Shown: positions 1 to 10,715 of the stretch, one piece after another | Layout: each line of letters starts with the position of its first letter | How positions within the stretch are numbered: position 1 is the first letter of the stretch | Assembly (NCBI RefSeq): GCF_030867095.1 | Contig: NC_081833.1 | Location: 70,583,895 to 70,647,894, forward strand | DNA from: Alligator mississippiensis | Taxonomy: Eukaryota; Chordata; Crocodylia; Alligatoridae | DNA length: 64,000 bases | Reading direction: 5' to 3' | Notes under the pieces: model-generated | What the model was told of the DNA's origin: nothing | The model's input: only the letters and a program-made list of their open reading frames with translations | The model's database searches: none | Translations under genes and position numbers: made by a program

Positions 1-522
1 CCCCCCGCATGCTTTTGAATGAATCAGAAACTGGAGAACAACAGTGACTGTACCAAAAACATGATGTGTAACACCATCCATCTAGACAGAGAGTAAATTA
101 CTCCATTCCCCTGTTGTGCAGTGTTCAATTCTAGTGCAAACACTTTGCTCCCCAAGCCTCTTTCTCCTATAGGCTCTTACTGCTATCTTCATATATTCCC
201 CCTTGTATTTCACCTGGTACATAAAACTGGATTGTAAAATACAGAGGAAGCACCGGTGAAAGAGGAAGCCTTGCTTATTCTTTGGAAATAACACCTTGTT
301 TAACACATATGATGCAGGACGAACTCCACAGAATGCTTCATTTCAATGCCCCTCACAGGACTGCCCCAAATCCAGCCTCACATCCCTCACCTACCCCAAA
401 CCAACCCCTTTGGCAATCAGATTCAGGTATTCCACAAATGCCAGAGTCTGTAGATCTGAAGGGATGTGCCTTTACTACTCAAGTTTCACACCTATTTGCC
501 AGCTCTGAAGCAGGTTCATTAG

Positions 523-1422
523 CAGGGATCTGGGTTTTCCGTTTCCCAAGGAAAAGCAGAAAAAACCCAAGGATTTCATGTTTTTAGCAGAGAAAAAATG
601 GAGTTTACCTTTTTTGCAGAGAAACCCATGGATTTCCTGCTTTTGCAAAGAGCTGTGCAAGGGGCAGAGCTCCAGCCTGCAAGAGCTGATTGAAAAATGG
701 GCAGGAAACCCCCAGCCCTGCCTGGAGGGGGAGGGAGAGGGGAAGGGCAGGGCCTGAGGCTGTCGCTCACCCAAGGCTGGGCTCAGGCTCACTATGCTTC
801 CTGGAGCCTGTAAGTTAAGTGGGGCTTGGGGGTTGTGGGGCACGGCTGGGGGTGAAGCTGGCTGTGGGAAGCTTGCTGGGGCCTGAGGGAACGGGGAGGT
901 GTTAGGGGAAGACATGGAGTGCCCACCAGTGTGGACCTAGAGTGGCACAGTATCAGTCCTTCAGGGAAGCTGCACGTGAAGGTGTGGAGTCTGCTCGGGG
1001 CCCAAACCGTCACTCCAGGTCCACATGCCGCTGGGCGACCAGGCACTTCAGGAGGGGCTTTCCCCAACATGGAGAATGCTTGCCCACAGAGCCACATGTG
1101 CACCACTGCTCTCACCCCCCAGCCCTGCTCCTGGGAGTGGGCACAGAGACATTTCCCTTCTACCCCGATTCTTGATCTGGATCTGCCCAGCCCCTTCCCT
1201 TCTACCCACCCCATCCCTTCCCCCCACACACACTTACCTGCTGGTGTGTGTGTGTGTGTATGTATGTATCTCCATGTGTGTGTCTATGTGTGTGTTTATG
1301 TCGGGGGGTGCTGTGGGAGGCCTTTAATTTTAATCAAGGATTTTGGGGTTTTTATCAGAGAATTTGCCATTTTTTATCAGAGAATTTGTGATTTTTTTTA
1401 TCAGGGAAAACCAAGATCCGTG
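523..1422. mobile_element. Non-autonomous hAT-type DNA transposon, about 900 bp
   Basis: The left end begins cagggatctgggttttcc, and the right end read inverted begins cacggatcttggttttcc, giving terminal inverted repeats of about 18 bp. The flanks are ttcattag (515-522) and ctcattag (1423-1430), an 8-bp target duplication with one mismatch, as expected for hAT. Arm B has the uninterrupted site ctcattaa at 16605-16612. No transposase is present. The interior is G- and C-rich and carries repeated tttatcag motifs near the right end and a GT microsatellite. Confidence 0.8.
1242..1300. repeat. (GT)n microsatellite, imperfect
   Basis: A GT-rich simple repeat interrupted by gtat units lies inside the hAT element. 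Confidence 0.9.
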
Positions 1423-2041
1423 CTCATTAGATACCATATTTAGACCAATTGCCATGAGAAGGGGAAAGAAGACCGCTCTGAGGGGAGAGGGTGACCAATT
1501 TTATACGAACAGGTTGCAGCATCACCACTGCTGAGTCTGCAATGTAAATGTCATAGTAGAGGGGGCAAAGTACAGCACTTGAACCCATTTCTTAGTGATT
1601 TGATCAATAGGGATGGGGACACTGTTAAACCAGTGAGCTCAGACCTTGGAGCCAGCACCTAAACACATTCAACCAAAGAGAAGTTGTTGGCGAGAGAAGC
1701 ATCCAGCTCTTTGTCTTGCATTGGAAGGGAATGCAGGTTCTTTCAGGCCCTGAAAACCCCTTGAAATCCATGGAAGGATTACCACTGCTATCCCAGCATT
1801 GCCTGGGAAGGACTCCCATTGATATCCCAGTGTTGCCTCCCAACTCCCAGTGCTGCCTGTACAAGGTTTGGAGGAGGAGTAGGGATAAAAAGGGGAAAAA
1901 TGTGGGGGAAATGTAGAGGTATTTCCTAAAATAAAGAACAGCCCTCAACTGGATGCTGGTTCCAGCCAGTCCCACAGATGAACTGGTGTAGAACGGACAT
2001 CTCTACACTGTGGAGGCAGTTAAAGGCCATGCGGTATGTGA

Positions 2042-2835
2042 CAGGTATCCAGGTTGTAGCTGCATTGGTCTAGAGGCAAAAGGAATCAGGACTTATGATA
2101 GAAGTGATATCTTTTTATTAGACCAACTAGATTTTTGCAAAAAAAGGGTTTAATTGCAAGCTTTTGGGCACAAGCACTCTTCTTCAGGCATAGGAGAAAA
2201 GATTGGGAAAGTTCTCCCAGGTCGAAATGAAATTCATATTTCATAGGAGAGTTGAAGGTGTGGTAAAATTTTCTGCTTGGCACAGTTCATTTTATGCAGG
2301 TTAGGCTCAGAGAAAAGTCGGAATAGTTGGTTTACCTTGAAGTTATTTGGTGGCAAGCAGGATGTGGTCATATTTCCTTCTGGTTATGATTGATATTCAC
2401 AGAAGAGAAAAAGGATGGGATACTCTTCTGGGCAGTAATTTGTTATGTGGTGAGGTGTGTCTGGGCTCTGTGATGATGGAAATTACCTTGAGTTCTGATT
2501 CCTTTTGACCAGGTGTGGACAAAATGCGGCCCTTGGGCCAGATGCGGCCCGCCAAGCCATTCTATCCGGCCTGTGGGGCCCCTAAAATTTTTAGAAAATT
2601 AATATTCATCTGCCCCTGGCTGCCTGTCATGCAGCCCCCAATGGCTTGCCAAAACTCAGTAAGCAGCCCTCTGCCCAAAATAATTGCCCGCCCCTGCTTT
2701 TGACTCTAAACCAACATGGCTACAACTTGGATACCTGACACGTGGACGATATTGAATTTTAGCCGATTTCTTAAAATGAAATCTCCATAATTTTACAAGG
2801 AGGAAGCAAACTTTACCATCTGAAACCTGACACCC
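2042..2835. mobile_element. Interspersed DNA-transposon-like repeat with long inverted ends
   Basis: The left end, caggtatccaggttgtagc, recurs inverted at 2717-2739 as gctacaacttggatacctg. The inverted similarity runs about 45 bp. The same family occurs at about 4850-5455 and 10522-10715, with end fragments at 22890-22945 and 53309-53330. Arm B lacks it: its site after atatgtga (17165-17172) continues directly into unique sequence. The right edge is uncertain, because similarity to the second copy continues to about 2835. Confidence 0.65.
2510..2696. mobile_element. Short hAT-type MITE (187 bp) nested in the 2042-2835 repeat
   Basis: A perfect 8-bp target duplication, cttttgac, lies at 2502-2509 and 2697-2704. 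The ends are caggtgtggacaaa and, inverted, caggggcgggcaatt. It belongs to the miniature hAT type rich in tgcggccc motifs and sits inside one inverted end of the older repeat. Confidence 0.88.
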
Positions 2836-2849
2836 CACTCCTCCCTTTG

Positions 2850-3072
2850 TTCAAGGTAATCCTACCTGTAATCTCCACCCTCTTCTGGCTTTTATAGTCT
2901 GTTACTAATTTGGGAGATGTGACAAAAGATGATGTGTCCCTGAAGAGGAGCAGAATTGGTTGCCTCTCCCTGTCTTTGTTGAATAAGGGATGAACAACTG
3001 AGCCAGCTCATTTACCCTCCAAAAAGCAGAAGAGTGAAAACTGATACACCTGCAGCTGAATTTATTTTACAG
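2850..3072 (+). other. Likely 5' noncoding exon and promoter region of NAT copy 1
   Basis: This block is clearly alignable with 18165-18370 upstream of copy 2, including the string GAGTGAAAA followed by GATACACCTG, while the intron sequence after it differs greatly in length. Both blocks end at the same splice donor, acag followed by gtaagg (donor GT at 3073). Together with the acceptor at 6895 this predicts a 3.8 kb intron. That is the known layout of vertebrate NAT genes. The transcription start is not determined. Confidence 0.6.
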
Positions 3073-6000
3073 GTAAGGCACTTAGGTAAGGCACTTAGTG
3101 GCTGAGCAGTTCATCAACAGGGAGCCAGATATACAGTGTGAACAAATCTTGCAGCAATTGACTGCATTGCATGAGAGTTGAAAGGGAAAGTTCAGGCAAG
3201 TCAGTATAAGAGAGAAGTGAGAACATAAGGCAGCTAGTCCACAAGCTTGCAGGAGATAACGTGAGAACTTGCCCTGTCATTGCTTCATGTAACAGAGGCT
3301 CCTGTACTGAAAGGGGGGCAAACATAGTAGGCTGTGCAGGCAGGTCAGCAGCTGAGACAGGGGCTGCATGCAGCAGACCAAAGTTGCAATTGGGATTTAC
3401 CAAGCTGCTCATTAGACCTAAAGGTGACCATCTCTATGGGTTAGTAAGCCACCTGACTCAGATAGGGTAGCATCCTGGGATAGATAACCCTTGGAGCAGA
3501 AAGGGGAGCGAGGGGGATCATTTTGCAGGGAATTGAGGTCTCCAGAGAGAGTGGCTGCATGAGAACCCCTTGCAGGCACCAAAGCACTCTGAAAGCAAAG
3601 CCAAGAGAGCCTCAGGGATGTGGCCTGCTTTAATAGTTATTTACCTAGAGTGGGGGGAGGTTTTCATTGAGACATAACTTGTCTTTTTTTCCTGTTTGTT
3701 TACCCAGAGTGGGGAGGTTTTAAAGTGATAGCCTGCCTTTATGTTCTAGTTTAAACTGGCAGGCCAGATGTGGCTAAAAGGGGTGAAGAGAAGAACAAAG
3801 GAGTGCCCAAGGGGCATGGGAGGTTTTGATCCCTGCCAGGGCCTGGGCACAAGACAGGCAGGTGGAAGCCAAGATGGCCAAAAGCCTAGACCAGGAGAAG
3901 CAAGGTACAGGCAGCTGGAGGCTGAGGGGGCCAGGGCCAGAGCCCAGGAGAGGTGAGAGCAGGACACAGGGGCCCAAGAAGGGTGAGAGTAGGAGATGGG
4001 GGCCTGAGAAAGTCAGGGCTAGGGCCCAGAAGCTGGGGTCCAGGACAGTGGACCTTGGGCTAGGGGGATCCAGCTAGAGAAAAGGGACCAAAGCTGGGAG
4101 CAACAAAAATTTTCAGGCAGAGGGGGCAAACATTGCTTTGGGATTAATTATCTCACTGAATTGATAACTGATAACATCTGCAAGGCATGGGCATGGCTGT
4201 AGGGGTGGGCGGAGGCCACACATGCAGCCTTTAAGTTGCCCAGTGCTCTAAGAAGCCCATAGGGCCAGAAGGATCACAACAGATTGGGCCAAAACAGCTT
4301 GGTAGTGGACTGGCTGTTGCTTGTCTTCACAGATTTGTGGATTTGCATTCACTAAAAAAAAATAAATAGTAGACTGGACTCCTTTGGGGCAGCCTCCTAA
4401 CTTTTTTCCTTTTACAACATTAACGTATGGTAGGCGAGCAGTGGGGAAGGGTACCCCGAGGGACTGGAGGAGGCAGGAGTCATGCATCTGCTGGAGGGTG
4501 CTACAGTCCCTCTGGGCACAGGTCCTGTTACACTCCTGTACCAGATGGCAAATATTTATATGAGTGAGTTTTGCAACCCTGAGGTACTTACAACTAATAT
4601 TTTCATAGGTTCTGAGTGGATACTGTAAGTATATTGACCCTTTCAGTGTCGTTTATAATTGTAACCCTATTGGCTGAAGAAAACTGGCTTTGGGGAATTG
4701 GCTAAAGACTCCAGACAACACAGCTGGAGCCCCTTCTATCTGTCTCCTTTACTTTTCCTGAACATAAAATATGGCTTCTCTACTGAAGCCACAAGCAATA
4801 CAGGCATTTTCTGATCCTCACTACATAATGAGTGACTTCGGGGATTTTAGCAATCAGAACTCTTGGTAGAGGTGGTATCTTTTATTAAACCAACTCAATT
4901 GTTGCAAAAAAATGTTATTTATTTGCAAGCTTTTGGGCACATGAGCCCTTCCTCAGGCATTGGAGCGTGCAAAGATTGTAAATTTTCTCCCAGGTGGAAA
5001 TGAAAATTTTTATTTTTCAGGAGACCTGAAAGGTAGTGTAAGATCTCCTGGTTGAAAAAGTTCATTTTATGCAAGGGTCAGAGAAAAGTTGGAGCAGCCT
5101 ATTGACTTCACAGTTGTCTGATGGTAAGCAGGGCTTGAATGATGCTTCTTTCTTGTTGTGATGTTTCATACTTCACAGGAGGATGGGTGATGGAAGGCTT
5201 TCCCGGGCAAAGAATTTCTCTTGTATTGAAGCTGCTCTATGAACATGCAAATTTGGCTTGAGACCGAAGGCTGGAGCAGGGGTGTCAGTTTTCAGATTTC
5301 AAGGTGTTGAATTTTGCTTCCTTCTTGTAAAATTATGAAGTTTTCAATTCAAAGCGGCTAATTTTGATATCTTCCATGTTTCAGGGATACAGGTTGTAGC
5401 CGTGTTGGTCTACAGGCAAAAGCAAGTGGAACTCTTGGCAGAGGTGATATTGTTTATTAGAGATTTTATTAGGGAATTTTATACATTTGTTTCTCTTGGC
5501 TTACATTCTGGGCATTGCCTTCCCTTTTTGAATACGTCTATCTGATTTGATGTCAGTTTTAGAGCAATGGGAAAATCAAGGAGGAGAAACTTCTATTCTA
5601 TTTCTATCATTTATTAACAGAGTTTCGTACCATATCTACTTCTTACCTTGGCATTTAGGGAGAATGTTAAGTTCAGATCCCTGAGAGTCCTGCTGGGTCA
5701 ACAGTTGGTACTGTAACAGTCATTCATTATATTGCACTCTGTATTGGCTGATATTTAGTGATTCAAACTCTTTAGACCTTGCATGCAAATATCTGAGTGT
5801 GTATACACCTCAAACTCACTAGAAGCCACTTGGTTCATTCCCACTAGCCACTGGCTTCCTTATGGTGTTACTCATCAAATACTGTAATTTTAAGCAGTTG
5901 TCTCCTGCTGAAGCTCTCTATCCAGATAGATGTTGGGCTAGCCAGCTAGTTAGCTCCCCTTGACTGGATCTTCAGCTACAGTTGGCTTGTTCATTTTTCA

Positions 6001-6895
6001 TCCTTTCTGCAGTGGGAAGCTGGAGATCCTCGTCTTTTTGGGGATTCTTGAAGTCTGGGTGATGATGCTGGGAGCTTTCCTTAGCTCTGGGTGGACTGGG
6101 TTTCCAGGGGCTGGAGTTCCTATGTCTTACAGGAGCAACAGAGCAGATGGAGATAGCCATGCTCTCCTAGCTGAGCTTGTAAATCAGTAGTTTGATTTTG
6201 AGGGACAGGATCTGCTGGCTTCCTCTGAAAACTGAGTGGGGAATAGGAAGAGTTAGTACATCTGAGCCTTCCAGCTCAACCTCATGTTCTGCTATGGATG
6301 CCTGCTGTGGACATGGTCTACAGCTGGGAAACCAACCTGGATGATGATGATAGCTGGAAAAAACCCCACTCCAACCACTTCCATCAAAGGGAGAGGACTG
6401 GAGATACAAGAAAGAAAAATCCCAGGGAGCTCTCAGCTGGTAGCACTGAGTGCTAATATGCTTCTAGTTCTTGTCGCCTACCATTTCCTAGTCTCTTGGA
6501 GCCACAGTTCCTATCACTTGTAACATGAGAATGATCCTATTCCTATTGTTGCTCTCTCCTATTGAGATTGTAAGTCCTTCTGAGCAGGAAGTCTGTATTA
6601 AATGTATGCATGAAGTACTCGGCACAGTAGGGACCTCAAGACGGGACTGTAGTATGACAGCAGCAGCACCAAACGAATATTTGCATAGCTGGAGAACATA
6701 CATTTGGATTAATTCATTTTTAAGATTTTTACTCAATATGGTAGGCTGTGCTAAGCTATTCAGGCAGGTCACGGGGCTTGATTTTGTAAGGCACTTGCCA
6801 ATTTAATTAGGTAGTGAGCAAAGGAACCATAGCACAATGACTGGGGTGACATGCACTTAGAACATAATCATTTCTTTTCTAGCTTTTTTTTGCAG
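3073..6895 (+). other. Predicted intron of NAT copy 1
   Basis: There is no coding sequence. It contains a purine-rich stretch (about 3760-4090), an interspersed repeat at about 4850-5455, and a segment at about 5560-5730 that aligns with 19135-19290 in the intron of copy 2 (shared string gggagaat then ttaagttcagat). Most of the extra length over copy 2's intron lies at about 3100-5450. Two short near-copies around an agagtgggg motif lie at 3640-3720. Confidence 0.55.
4850..5455. repeat. Second copy of the gttgtagccgtgttggtct repeat family
   Basis: About 4860-5275 aligns in the same orientation with about 2090-2480 (shared string ttgcaagcttttgggcac). About 5278-5400 matches the reverse complement of 2740-2837. 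The copy ends in the family signature caggttgtagccgtgttgg. Confidence 0.7.
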
Positions 6896-6900
6896 GCACC

Positions 6901-7791
6901 ATGAACATCCAGGAATATTTCACCAGAATTTCTTACAAAGGCCCCAGTGAAAACCTGGACTTGGAGACCTTAACTGCAATCTTCCAGCACCACATTCGGG
7001 CTGTTCCCTTTGAGAACCTCAGCATCCACTGCGGGGAGACCATTGCGCTGGAGTTGGAACCAGTGTATAACAAAATAGTGAGGAGGAATCGTGGTGGCTG
7101 GTGCTTGGAAAGTAACCAGCTGTTGTTCTGGGTTCTGAAAACACTGGGATTTAATGTCACTCTTCTGGGAGGAAAAGTGTACGACCCAGATGATAAGGCA
7201 TATGCTGATCATCCCAATCACCTTCTGTTAAAAGTGGCCCTTGCTGACAAATCTTACATTCTGGATGGTGGGTTTGGGGCGGTCTGTCAAATGTGGGAGC
7301 CCATGGAGCTGATTTCTGGGAAAGAGCAGTCTCAGACTCCTGGCACCTTTCGCTTTCTGGAAGAGAAGGGGACCTGGCACCTGGAGAAGAGAAAAAGGCA
7401 GGCATACTTTACCAGCCACAGCCACTCTAAGGTTCATCTACTGCAAACAAATGACTACAGGAAGGTTTACATCTTTACCCTTGAGCCACGAGAGATAGAA
7501 GATTTCAGGGCCTTGAATGTGGAGTGCCAGACATCTCCAGATTTTGTGTTGGTACGGAAGTCCATCTGCAGCCTCCAGACCGCCAGCGGGATGCGGTCCT
7601 TAATTGGGTGGAGATATACTGAGATAAAATACAACTACAGGGAGAACATGGATCTGGTAGAAGCCACGATTCTTCCTGACGGAGAGGTGGAGAAGACACT
7701 GAAAGATAAATTCAATATTACTCTAGATAAGAAACTTCAACCAGTGAATAAAGGCAAGTCATCTGTGTTTCACCACTTGGCCAGACTCTAA
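6901..7791 (+). CDS. NAT: Arylamine N-acetyltransferase, copy 1 (296 aa)
   Basis: Cytosolic enzyme that moves an acetyl group from acetyl-CoA to the nitrogen or oxygen of arylamines, hydrazines and N-hydroxyarylamines. The frame is open from MNIQEYF to the stop. The motif RGGWC places the nucleophile at Cys68, HLLLK gives His107 and LDGGFG gives Asp122, the family's catalytic triad at its vertebrate numbering. The EPMELISGK block typical of vertebrate NATs follows. The pocket positions are Phe125, Ala127 and Cys129. The start is supported by an acceptor (polypyrimidine tract then gcag, ending at 6895) 5 nt before the ATG, as in the other copies; vertebrate NAT genes normally have one coding exon after noncoding 5' exons. 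The protein is about 6 aa longer at the C-terminus (HHLARL) than copy 2 because the aligned stop is lost. Which human NAT it matches one-to-one cannot be told; the cluster expanded locally. Confidence 0.95.
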   Translation: MNIQEYFTRISYKGPSENLDLETLTAIFQHHIRAVPFENLSIHCGETIALELEPVYNKIVRRNRGGWCLESNQLLFWVLKTLGFNVTLLGGKVYDPDDKAYADHPNHLLLKVALADKSYILDGGFGAVCQMWEPMELISGKEQSQTPGTFRFLEEKGTWHLEKRKRQAYFTSHSHSKVHLLQTNDYRKVYIFTLEPREIEDFRALNVECQTSPDFVLVRKSICSLQTASGMRSLIGWRYTEIKYNYRENMDLVEATILPDGEVEKTLKDKFNITLDKKLQPVNKGKSSVFHHLARL

Positions 7792-9354
7792 TCCCACAGG
7801 GTAACATCAGAAAGAATCTCTCTCAGCATCCAGTTGATTTCAAATCACCTAAGGCCTGGGTTATCACTTTTCATCGTGGGTAATGAGAAGGGTGGCACAT
7901 AGTCATGCCACTGTAGGAAAGAAATGCTGATTCTCACAGCTCCACTTCCTTCCCTGCTTCTCCCTTTGCTCCAGATGTGTATACCAGTTACAATTTGCTT
8001 CCTACTTGTGCCAAGCTCGGCTGCACCGGCTGGTGAATTGGGAACTGAAAGCAAGTCTTTGCCTATCCTCTGCTTCGCCTTCCATACAGCTGCCCAAGGA
8101 ATATCAATGCAGAAAGACCATGCAAGCCCCCTTACGCTTGAATGATAAGGCACGGGCACAGTGTTTCTTAAATCTGCTGGTTCCCACCTGTGGCTCTGCG
8201 TCAACACATTGCGCATCAGGGATTTAGACCCTGCTCATGGGCAAACATTAATTTACTGCCACATTTGCAACCCGAAAAGCAGACAGCTAATGGGACGTTT
8301 ATTGACCTGCTTCTGAGTCTTGACACAGCCTCCAAGCTCTTCGTGACCTGAGCATGTAGGGACACCTGTGGGACCAATTTTGATGGAAATGACAGCATTT
8401 ATAAAAAAATATAAATTAAGCCTGATTTTTAAAACCATTTTCACTGACAGCATTAACTCAGATTTTCCCCAGTTAAAAGACTCATGATGATTAATTTTCA
8501 TTAGTCAATATATTTTTCAAAATTGTTTGTTTGGTAAGAAATATTTTAGGATGACCTGCCTTTTAAAATAAGATTTCTGCTCTATTGTTGCTGTGGTGGG
8601 TACATTTCATCTGAATCATCAGCCACTGTATATATTGCTTTTAAACTGGGGTCACTGTCCTGCAAAACCTCACTTGTGAACGGTCAATCCGTAAGTCAAT
8701 GGAGTTACTTTCCTGTGTAAGGAGCACAAATGTTTACTGTTTTAATTGATCTGCTGTCCAGAAATGTTACAAGTGAAAATCCAGGGAGTAAAATCATTGT
8801 TTTTAATCAATTTAAAAAAGAATGTCTGGCTAAATCTTTGCACTAAAATCAACCGTAGTATCAGCTTTCTTTCACCCGGGACCTTTATCAGGAGACTCCT
8901 TCCCTTAAGGGGATATGAATCCCGTAGCTAATAGGTATTATGCCTTATTACTACAGTTTGTGGTGTCATTTGAAAGACACAACTGACATAGCAAGAGCTT
9001 ACAAAGGGCTGTCATCATTTTAACGTGGTTAAAGAAACAAATGTGAAAGACTGCCTCTTGGTAGAATAATGTTCCCTCTCCTATGACCAGACCAAGAGCT
9101 TTCAGCTTAGCTGTTCCAATAGGTTTGTCCCAAAGTCCAATTAGCAATGCCCCTTTACACATAATATTGTAAGGGAATTAGTCAGGGGATCACAAACAGT
9201 TCCTCTAGCAGATACAGATTTATCTCAATCCTTACAACATCCCTGCAGGAAGGGAAGTGCTGCTACTCCTAATTTACAGCTGGGACATTGAGGTGGAGAA
9301 AGACCAGAGTCCCCAGCAGTCAAAAGCTCCCCACAAAGGTGATACAGTTGTCTA
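7792..9354. other. 3' flank of NAT copy 1, no gene
   Basis: No coding sequence is recognised. About 7800-8120 aligns with the 3' flank of copy 2 (20619-20750 and 21205-21420), including the uninterrupted target site agtcatgc near 7901-7908, where arm B holds a hAT element. About 8940-9200 aligns with 23640-24060 (shared cttacacataatatt). No convincing polyadenylation signal could be assigned. Confidence 0.5.
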
Positions 9355-9483
9355 CCCTGGTGATCTTCAAAACGCCTATCTTGCTGGGGTTGTCTGGCAG
9401 TCTTTCCTGCCCAAGTGCAAGGGGGCTGGACCCGACGATCTGTAAGGTTCGTTCCAGCCCCTAACAACTATGAAACTATGAAA
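9355..9483 (+). mobile_element. CR1 LINE 3' end fragment
   Basis: It reads gcagtctttcctgcccaagtg, then ggggctggacccgacgatct, then ttccagcccc, and ends in the 8-bp repeat ctatgaaa. This is the usual tail of CR1 elements. The 5' part is absent, as is typical. Confidence 0.75.
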
Positions 9484-10521
9484 GGCCTTTATGGTTCCAT
9501 AGTGACTGCAGACAGGGCAATAGGAGTGGGATTACTTGTGCAGAACCAATGGATCCTTTGGTCACGTTCCCAAACACAGGCGCAGGGAACAACCCAAAAG
9601 TGCCTGACAGCGGTCCTATCTCAAGGAGTTCCCGCTCAGTCTGTCATGCTCACTGCAGGCTGTTGCCAGCTTTTTGCTTAATATGACTTCAGCAGGCAGA
9701 ATCCTAAATCAGAGCTGTAATTTTGAGATCCTCTAACTTCAGCGAGAGCTGGGTACAGAATCCCCACTGATGACTAGTCAGGCCCCAGACTTTGATGTCA
9801 ACAGGTGTGGAGCTGGATACCTGCACTCTTTTAGAAAGCTGAGCCCACAGCCTCAGGAATTTTGCCTTGGAAAATAAGAACTGAGCTCTTAATTCAGACG
9901 TTGCTGCTGCGGTCAGCAGATGAGAGGCTTTGGGGAATCAGTCGGGAGCTTTCAATCCAGAGCCCAGTTAGCACAGGTGGCCAGGCTTGTCCCCAACCCA
10001 GCTGGTCAAACCACTACATTGTTGGGCAACCTGAGCACAGGACTCAAGGACTGAATGGCCTCTAGGGATGGCATGACTTTTATCCTGACAAGTAGCCCCT
10101 TGAGGATAGGCTTGTGGGCACTTTGCAAGATTGCATCAAGAAAGTTGACCTTGGTGGTGCTTGGATGGTACTTGTATTTTGAACTTTGTTTCCAGAAGAG
10201 AAGGTGAGTTGATCTGTCAAGGTGAGGGTGTAGCTTCACTTAAGGCTTGTACCAACAAATGATTCACCCATAAGCAAATTTTACTGCCACAAAGACAGCT
10301 GCACCCATATGAATCCCTGCCTTGTATCACAGATAACTCATTGCCCCATTGTCCAGGGCAATTTTTTTTCCACTCACAATTAATAACTTCAGCACAATGA
10401 TTTTTGTGTGCATGTCTCTGGTGCAAAGGATTTTGGGGGTTGCTAATTGATGTCGCACAGTCCTTTGCATTTTATTTACCAGTGGGTCATCTACTCTTGG
10501 CCTGACACAGAACAAATGTTC

Positions 10522-10715
10522 CCTCCCTGTTCAAAAGGCAATCAGGACTCATAGTAGAGATGATACCTTTTATTATCCCAACATGATTTTTGGAAAAAAA
10601 ATTCTTTAGTTGCAAAAATCTTGTTGGTCTAATAAAAGATATCATCTCCACTATGAGTCCTGATTGCCTTTTCCTTGAGACCAATACGGCTTCAACCTGG
10701 ATACCTCCCTGTTCA
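10522..10715. mobile_element. Fold-back (palindromic) miniature transposon
   Basis: About 58-bp arms pair with each other: aaaaggcaatcaggactc at 10533 and its inverse ending at 10672, with few mismatches and a short A/T-rich centre near 10600. The right side then carries the family end caatacggcttcaacctgg. A 12-bp direct repeat, cctccctgttca, lies at 10522-10533 and 10704-10715; at least 8 bp of it is probably the target duplication. Confidence 0.72.

Larger units (their letters stand above)
1..9990 (+). repeat. Tandem segmental duplication, arm A (begins before the window)
   Basis: Collinear blocks match arm B (15130-25400): about 60-300 with 15200-15410; 360-510 with 15540-15610 and 16585-16610; 1900-2041 with 17045-17172; 2850-3072 with 18165-18370; 5560-5730 with 19135-19290; 6890-7860 with 19730-20700; 7905-8120 with 21205-21420; 8940-9200 with 23640-24060; 9860-9990 with 25210-25330. 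Order and strand are the same throughout, and the offset varies from about 12.8 to 15.4 kb because each arm carries private insertions. Block edges were read by eye. Confidence 0.75.

Noticed and set aside
475-1443. Overlapping frames of 145-174 codons
   Set aside because: They lie in a G/C-rich hAT element and a GT microsatellite, with proline- and cysteine/valine-rich low-complexity products.
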